Origin: an uncultured Pseudomonadota bacterium
GTDB taxonomy: Bacteria; Pseudomonadota; Gammaproteobacteria; Burkholderiales; SG8-39
Direction of reading: 5' to 3'
Length of the DNA stretch: 64,000 bases
Assembly: GCA_903921325.1 (NCBI GenBank)
Contig: CAIXPL010000019.1
Span: 186,001 to 250,000, forward strand
Shown: positions 59,973 through 64,000 of the stretch, one piece after another
Layout of the letters: every line of letters begins with the position of its first letter
Numbering within the stretch: the first letter of the stretch is position 1
Position numbers and translations under genes: made by a program
The notes under the pieces: generated by a model
What the model was told of the DNA's origin: nothing
What the model saw: only the letters and a program-made list of their open reading frames with translations
Database searches by the model: none

Positions 59973-60033
59973 CCCTGAATTCGACTGACCCTGAATTCGA
60001 CTGACCCTGAATTCGACTGACTCTGAATTCGAC
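59970..60033 (+). repeat. 16-bp tandem repeat (4 units) over the dioxygenase stop codon
   Basis: The unit TGACCCTGAATTCGAC occurs three times exactly and a fourth time with one change, with no spacer. A decaying continuation (CTCTGACCTTATCGG-like) runs to about 60110. Each unit contains an EcoRI site and a TGA. The first TGA is the stop of the dioxygenase gene. It fills most of the 170 bases before the next gene and may be a slippage tract or a set of binding sites. Confidence 0.92.
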
Positions 60034-60142
60034 TGGTTCTGACATCATCGGCTCTGACCTTATCGGATCGAAGCCAATCTGACCGGATCCCGATCAGATT
60101 TCGACCCTGCCCCCATTCACCCTAGCTGCTGGAGCCTCTGTC

Positions 60143-61069
60143 ATGCCTCTACGTGTTGCCATCCCGGACATGGTCTCACCGTCCTACTTTCCTGCGATCG
60201 CCGCGGTCGAACTGGGCTTCATGCGCGAGCAGGGACTCGATGCCACGATTGAATTGATTTTCCCGGTAACCAGGACCTATGAAGAGCTGCGCGACGGTCA
60301 TGTCGACTATGTCGGAGGCTCAGCCCATGCGCCGCTCTACGCATTCAAGAACTGGGAAGGTTGCAAGCTGATCGGTGCGCTCGCGCAGAAGATGTACTGG
60401 TTTCTCATCATGCGAAGTGATTTGAAGGCGGTGCGCGGTGATCTTAACTGCGTGCGCGGTCTGCGCATCGGCGCCGCCCCTGGCCCGGTCGATGGACTCA
60501 AGCGCATGCTGGTCCTGGCCGGAATCGATCCGCTGAAGGACGTCACCATCGGCCCGGTGCCAGGCACGGCCGGTGCCGGCGTGTCCTTTGGCGTGGCCGC
60601 CGCCAAAGCCCTCGAAGAAGGCAGGATTGACGGCTTCTGGGCCAATGGCATGGGCGCCGAGGTGGCGGTGCGTAACGGCGTTGGCACCCTGGTGCTGGAC
60701 GCGCGTCGTGGAGACGGTCCGGCCGGCGCGGTCGATTTTACGCTCCCGGGGCTGGTCACCACCGCTGCCCGGGTGAGCGGTGATCCGGCGCAGGTGGAGG
60801 CCACTGTGCGCGCCCTGGTGGCCGCTCAACGCGCGCTCAAGGCCAATCCGGCGATCGCCACGCAGGCGGCAGCGCGCCTGTTTCCACCTGCGGAAACCGC
60901 ACTGATCGCCGAACTGATCCGGCGCGACGCGCCGTTCTACGACGCCCGCATTTCGAGCGCGACAGTGACCGCGATGAACGCCTTCGCGCGGGACATGGGC
61001 CTACTCACCGCGCCGAGCACCTATGAGCAGGTGGTAGCGACCGAAATGGCACCGCTGTGGACTACCTAG
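60143..61069 (+). CDS. NMT1/THI5-like binding-protein-fold protein
   Basis: A 308-residue protein of the NMT1/SsuA-like ligand-binding fold: LRVAIPDMVSPSYFPAIAAVELGFM at the start is typical, split between a strand and a helix, followed by LRIGAAPGPVDGLKRMLVLAG. It lacks a signal peptide, so it may act in the cytosol as an enzyme-like or sensor protein, similar to the Pht5-like protein at 43.4-44.3 kb. The gene is at the end of the dioxygenase run. Confidence 0.75.
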   Translation: MPLRVAIPDMVSPSYFPAIAAVELGFMREQGLDATIELIFPVTRTYEELRDGHVDYVGGSAHAPLYAFKNWEGCKLIGALAQKMYWFLIMRSDLKAVRGDLNCVRGLRIGAAPGPVDGLKRMLVLAGIDPLKDVTIGPVPGTAGAGVSFGVAAAKALEEGRIDGFWANGMGAEVAVRNGVGTLVLDARRGDGPAGAVDFTLPGLVTTAARVSGDPAQVEATVRALVAAQRALKANPAIATQAAARLFPPAETALIAELIRRDAPFYDARISSATVTAMNAFARDMGLLTAPSTYEQVVATEMAPLWTT

Positions 61070-61124
61070 CGCTGGGCCGCGCGGTCAGCAGGCACCCCTA
61101 ACGATCGGTGAGTGAAGCCCGGTA

Positions 61125-61142
61125 TGGCGGTTCGACCCGCCA
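61125..61142. terminator. Candidate hairpin between convergent genes
   Basis: A perfect TGGCGG / CCGCCA stem with a 6-base TTCGAC loop lies in the 136 bases between the convergent NMT1-like and SDR genes. No T run follows on either strand, so terminator function is tentative. Confidence 0.3.
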
Positions 61143-61205
61143 GATGCATGGCCGGCGCGCCAGGCGCGTTTGAGTGACCGACCGATCTGCCCGATTAAGA
61201 GTCGG

Positions 61206-61982
61206 TCAGCCGCGTCCGACGAAGGGCATTTTGGTGGCCATCACGGTCATGAACTGCACATTGGACTCAAGCGGCAACCCGGCCATGAATACCACGGCGC
61301 GTGCCACATCCTCGACATCCATGCGCGGCTCGATGGCGAGCGCGCCGTTGGCCTGCGGTATCCCCTGGGCCATACGGGTGGTCATCTCGGTTTGCGCATT
61401 ACCAATGTCGATCTGTCCACAGGCAATATCGTATTTGCGCCCATCGAGCGACGCTGACTTGGTGAGCCCGGTGATGGCGTGCTTGGTTGAGGTGTAAGGC
61501 GCGGAATTCGGCCGCGGCGAATGAGCCGAAATCGAACCGTTATTAATGATGCGCCCGCCCATTGGTTGCTGCGCCTTCATGACGCGGAATGCAGCCTGAG
61601 TACACAGAAACGGACCGGTCAGATTGCTCGCGAGCACCTGCTGCCAAGCCTCAAAGGGCAGATCTTCAATGGGCAGCATGGGGCCTGAGCCGCCGGCATT
61701 GTTAAAGAGCAGATCGAGCCGCCCCCACGTCGACGCAACCGAATCAAACAAGCGATTGACCGCGGCCGGATCACCCACATCGGTTGGCACCACAAGCACC
61801 TGCCCTGCCAGGTTCAGTTCTGCCTCAAGCTCACGCAAGGGGGCATCACGCCGCCCCGCGAGTGCCACCCGATAGCCCGCCTTGGCGAGTGCGCGTGCGC
61901 TGGCACGTCCGATCCCGCTGCCAGCGCCGGTAATGATGGCCACCGGACCGGACGATTGGGAATGCGCTGTTTGCAAGGTCAT
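61206..61982 (-). CDS. Short-chain dehydrogenase/reductase
   Basis: A 258-residue classical SDR. The NAD(P)-binding motif [22 protein letters not shown] is near the N-terminus, NNAG follows at about 90, and the catalytic Ser ([10 protein letters not shown]) and [13 protein letters not shown] (Tyr-x3-Lys) are intact. Substrate unknown. It overlaps malonyl-CoA decarboxylase by 4 bp. Confidence 0.9.
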   Translation of the reverse strand: MTLQTAHSQSSGPVAIITGAGSGIGRASARALAKAGYRVALAGRRDAPLRELEAELNLAGQVLVVPTDVGDPAAVNRLFDSVASTWGRLDLLFNNAGGSGPMLPIEDLPFEAWQQVLASNLTGPFLCTQAAFRVMKAQQPMGGRIINNGSISAHSPRPNSAPYTSTKHAITGLTKSASLDGRKYDIACGQIDIGNAQTEMTTRMAQGIPQANGALAIEPRMDVEDVARAVVFMAGLPLESNVQFMTVMATKMPFVGRG

Positions 61983-63379
61983 GAGGAACTGAGCTCCGGT
62001 CCAAGGGCAATATGCCCCGCTTCAGAATAGCGGTCGACATTGTGCTCGATTTCCTGGGGCATATAACGGTAGTTCACCATCATGCCGTAGGACTGATTGA
62101 AGCCCTTCACTGAAATATCGGCGGCCCAGTTCACCCGTTCGACGCGTGCGCCATTGGCCAGATGAAACCGCGCCACCGGGTCGAGCGGATAGATCCCCTG
62201 TTTGGCCTGCGTGAGATAGCGCAGACACAACTGCGACATCGGCACGCGCAGAGCCTCGATCAATTCAGGGCGCTCCGACCAGCGGGTACGCTGCAAGGTT
62301 TGCTGCAGAAGTGCGGCAGCAGGTTTTGCGTTGATATGTTCGGCAAGTGCAGACAGCGCAGCGGCCTTGATCGGTACGGTGCCCGCATCAAACTGGGTAT
62401 CGAGCCAGGCGCGGAAACCCGGCAGCGGCGATAGCGTGCTGAAGACCTCAAGCCCGGGCAAATCGCGATGCAATGCCTCGACCACCCGCTTGATCAGAAA
62501 ATTGCCCAGCGAGACTCCGCGCAAGCCTGACTGACTGTTTGAGATCGAATAGAAAATCGCCGCTCGCGCATCGCCGGGGTCGAGCAAGGGTGCCGATTCA
62601 TCCAGTAATGGCTGCACCGAACCAGACAGCTCGCCGGTAAGCGCAACTTCAACAAAGATCAAAGGTTCGCGCGGCATCCGCGGGTGAAAAAAGGCATAGC
62701 AGCGGCGATCGGAATCGAGGCGGTTCTTCAAATCCGTCCATGACCGTATCTGATGCACGGCTTCATAATCGATCAATTTCTCGAGCAGGGCTGCCGGCGA
62801 ATCCCAGGTGATTCGCCGCAAATCGAGAAAGCCGACATCAAACCAGCTCAGCAGCCGGTTTTGCAGTTCATGGTCGAGCACTGCCAGGTCAGGCGCGCGG
62901 GTGAGGGCGCGCAACACATCGGCGCGCAAATCGACCAGAAATTTGAGTCCGTCGGGCAGCTCATTGAACTGCCTCAGCAACCTTGATCGCGGCGACACGA
63001 CGGCCTGGCGCAAAGCAGTCTCGGCATCCCACTGCGCCGGCGTGCCGATCGCCTTGGCGTACGCACTCTGGGCGCGCGCGACGGCCTTCGGATCGGGACC
63101 AAACTGGTGTGCGAGCACCTGCATAAAATGCGCCCGGTCAGTTGCCGAGAGGCCACGATACCGCTCACCGAGTGCCGCCGCACGACTGCGCGAAGACGCC
63201 GGCCCACCCACCTCGCGCACACATTCCTCAATCTGCCTGACGAGGGGATCGCGCATATCCTCGGCCGCAAGCGAGCGAGCGAGCGGTTCGGTCAGGACAT
63301 CGGCGTCCTTTGGACTAATGGCCCCCCCTCTCACAGAGTCCTCAACGGCATTCAGAATTTCGGCAACCCCGGCGTCCAT
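61979..63379 (-). CDS. Malonyl-CoA decarboxylase
   Basis: A 466-residue enzyme turning malonyl-CoA into acetyl-CoA and CO2. The N-terminal helical domain is followed by a GNAT-like catalytic domain with [20 protein letters not shown], which holds the catalytic Ser, and [19 protein letters not shown] with the catalytic His. Length and the closing [10 protein letters not shown]-like segment ([15 protein letters not shown]) fit bacterial MCD. No malonate transporter or malonyl-CoA synthetase is adjacent. It is divergent from the enoyl-CoA hydratase-like gene. Confidence 0.93.
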   Translation of the reverse strand: MDAGVAEILNAVEDSVRGGAISPKDADVLTEPLARSLAAEDMRDPLVRQIEECVREVGGPASSRSRAAALGERYRGLSATDRAHFMQVLAHQFGPDPKAVARAQSAYAKAIGTPAQWDAETALRQAVVSPRSRLLRQFNELPDGLKFLVDLRADVLRALTRAPDLAVLDHELQNRLLSWFDVGFLDLRRITWDSPAALLEKLIDYEAVHQIRSWTDLKNRLDSDRRCYAFFHPRMPREPLIFVEVALTGELSGSVQPLLDESAPLLDPGDARAAIFYSISNSQSGLRGVSLGNFLIKRVVEALHRDLPGLEVFSTLSPLPGFRAWLDTQFDAGTVPIKAAALSALAEHINAKPAAALLQQTLQRTRWSERPELIEALRVPMSQLCLRYLTQAKQGIYPLDPVARFHLANGARVERVNWAADISVKGFNQSYGMMVNYRYMPQEIEHNVDRYSEAGHIALGPELSSS

Positions 63380-63639
63380 AAACTACCTCGATAGCACATG
63401 CACATGCAATCAGTTTCCATCTCGACATTCAGAGCAACGACATACCGGGCGATCTATAAGGATGGCCACATTGATCAAGCAGTGACCGCAATCGGGATTC
63501 CCTGCAGTCTAACAACGCACGCTGCGACCAATGAGTGTACCGATGCGCACAATGCGTCATCAGCCCGACAAAAGTCTCACAATTGGCCGCGTTGACGGTC
63601 ATAATTGATCGAATCGACAGACCCCACGGAACGATTGCC
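63380..63639. other. Divergent promoter region between MCD and enoyl-CoA hydratase genes
   Basis: 260 bases, slightly richer in A+T than the surroundings, with no convincing ORF on either strand. It must hold both promoters. An imperfect inverted repeat near 63543-63562 (GATGCGCA / TGCGTCATC) could be an operator. CATAAT near 63600 is a weak -10 candidate for the plus-strand gene. Confidence 0.4.
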
Positions 63640-64000
63640 ATGTCCGCCGACTCCAGTGACTTCAGCGACTCCAGCGTACCCGCACCCGCGCAGCAGCCAG
63701 ACTCAGGCACTCCGGGCGAACCGAGCGCCGCTCCCGCCCAGGACGGCACCGCGGCGACCGCTGCCAATCAATCACCGGCACAGTCGACTGCCGCAGATTC
63801 CTCCAGCAGTGCATCGGGCACCGACGCCGCCCCTGAGGCGGTCGCGCCACCCGAAGTGCCGGTACCGCCGCCGCGTGGCGAATTCGACGATGGTCCGCCG
63901 TGGCTGTCGATTGACGGGCAAATTGCCACAATACGTTTCTGCAGACCCAGTCAACACAACCGGATTGACCCGGAAGACCTCGCAGTACTGATGGCGCATT
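63640..64000 (+). CDS. Enoyl-CoA hydratase/isomerase family protein with long N-terminal extension (cut by window edge)
   Basis: The frame from ATG 63640 is open to the right edge (120 codons seen). About 85 residues of Ser/Ala/Pro/Asp-rich low-complexity sequence precede the crotonase start, which is recognisable as WLSIDGQIATIRFCRPSQHN followed by RIDPEDLAVLMAH. Ordinary crotonases begin directly with this segment. The catalytic oxyanion-hole residues lie beyond the window, so activity cannot be judged. Confidence 0.78.
   Translation, partial: MSADSSDFSDSSVPAPAQQPDSGTPGEPSAAPAQDGTAATAANQSPAQSTAADSSSSASGTDAAPEAVAPPEVPVPPPRGEFDDGPPWLSIDGQIATIRFCRPSQHNRIDPEDLAVLMAH

Noticed and set aside
59970-60110. 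CRISPR-like array
   Set aside because: Units are 16 bp and directly adjacent with no spacers, and no cas gene is present.

Overview
The window looks like a chromosomal segment of a GC-rich betaproteobacterium, most likely order Burkholderiales. The evidence is gene order and families, since no rRNA is present: a ctaC-ctaD-small protein-ctaG-DUF2970-ctaE oxidase operon, a rhodanese-grxC-secB-gpsA block facing gpmA-ctpA-moeB, a dksA lacking the usual zinc cysteines next to a CobW GTPase, and an abundance of orphan Bug/TctC-type binding proteins. I see no tRNA, rRNA, CRISPR array, insertion sequence, integrase or phage module. Coding density is very high, 4-bp start/stop overlaps are common, and no gene-free stretch exceeds 300 bases.

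Layout. 1-5.7 kb (mostly minus strand): caa3-type cytochrome c oxidase operon with assembly factors, ending in a SURF1 gene cut by the left edge. 6.0-12.7 kb: BioC-like methyltransferase and amidase, ComF and TrmL on the plus strand, then gpsA, an SH3 protein, secB, grxC and a rhodanese-like protein on the minus strand. 12.9-17.5 kb: gpmA, ctpA, a MoeB/ThiF enzyme, an SlmA-like regulator and an M15 peptidase. 17.6-32.9 kb (minus strand): argB, a STAS protein, dksA, a CobW GTPase, then the overlapping chain CoA-binding protein-dapF-DUF484-xerC-rlmI, and metK-ahcY-argS-SPOR-dsbA followed by a Bug receptor. 33.0-34.8 kb: two LpxL-family acyltransferases. 34.9-45.3 kb: metallo-beta-lactamase-fold hydrolase, isovaleryl-CoA dehydrogenase, thiolase, Bug, a membrane protein, an HCCA isomerase-like protein, a CitE-like lyase, an ArnT-like glycosyltransferase, a Pht5-like protein and another Bug. 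45.5-48.6 kb: an unknown protein, ettA and a DMT transporter.

48.6-61.1 kb is an accessory-looking catabolic region. It holds a Bug receptor, an exported protein of unknown function, a GlcG-like protein, an FAD aromatic monooxygenase, an extradiol-type VOC dioxygenase, a Bcr/CflA transporter, two tandem Tat-exported amidohydrolases of the ACMSD type, a LivJ-like receptor, a gentisate-dioxygenase-like cupin and an NMT1-like protein. Together these suggest uptake, hydroxylation, decarboxylation and ring cleavage of an aromatic acid; the substrate cannot be read from sequence. The right end (61.2-64 kb) carries an SDR, malonyl-CoA decarboxylase and the start of an enoyl-CoA hydratase-like gene.

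The most unusual signals are three 24-codon micro-ORFs with good Shine-Dalgarno sequences that are joined to neighbours by ATGA overlaps (one at 48.58 kb, two in series at 58.86-59.01 kb); a pair of tandem, apparently exported amidohydrolases; a 16-bp tandem repeat that starts on a stop codon; and repeated low-complexity or tandem-repeat insertions inside otherwise ordinary enzymes.
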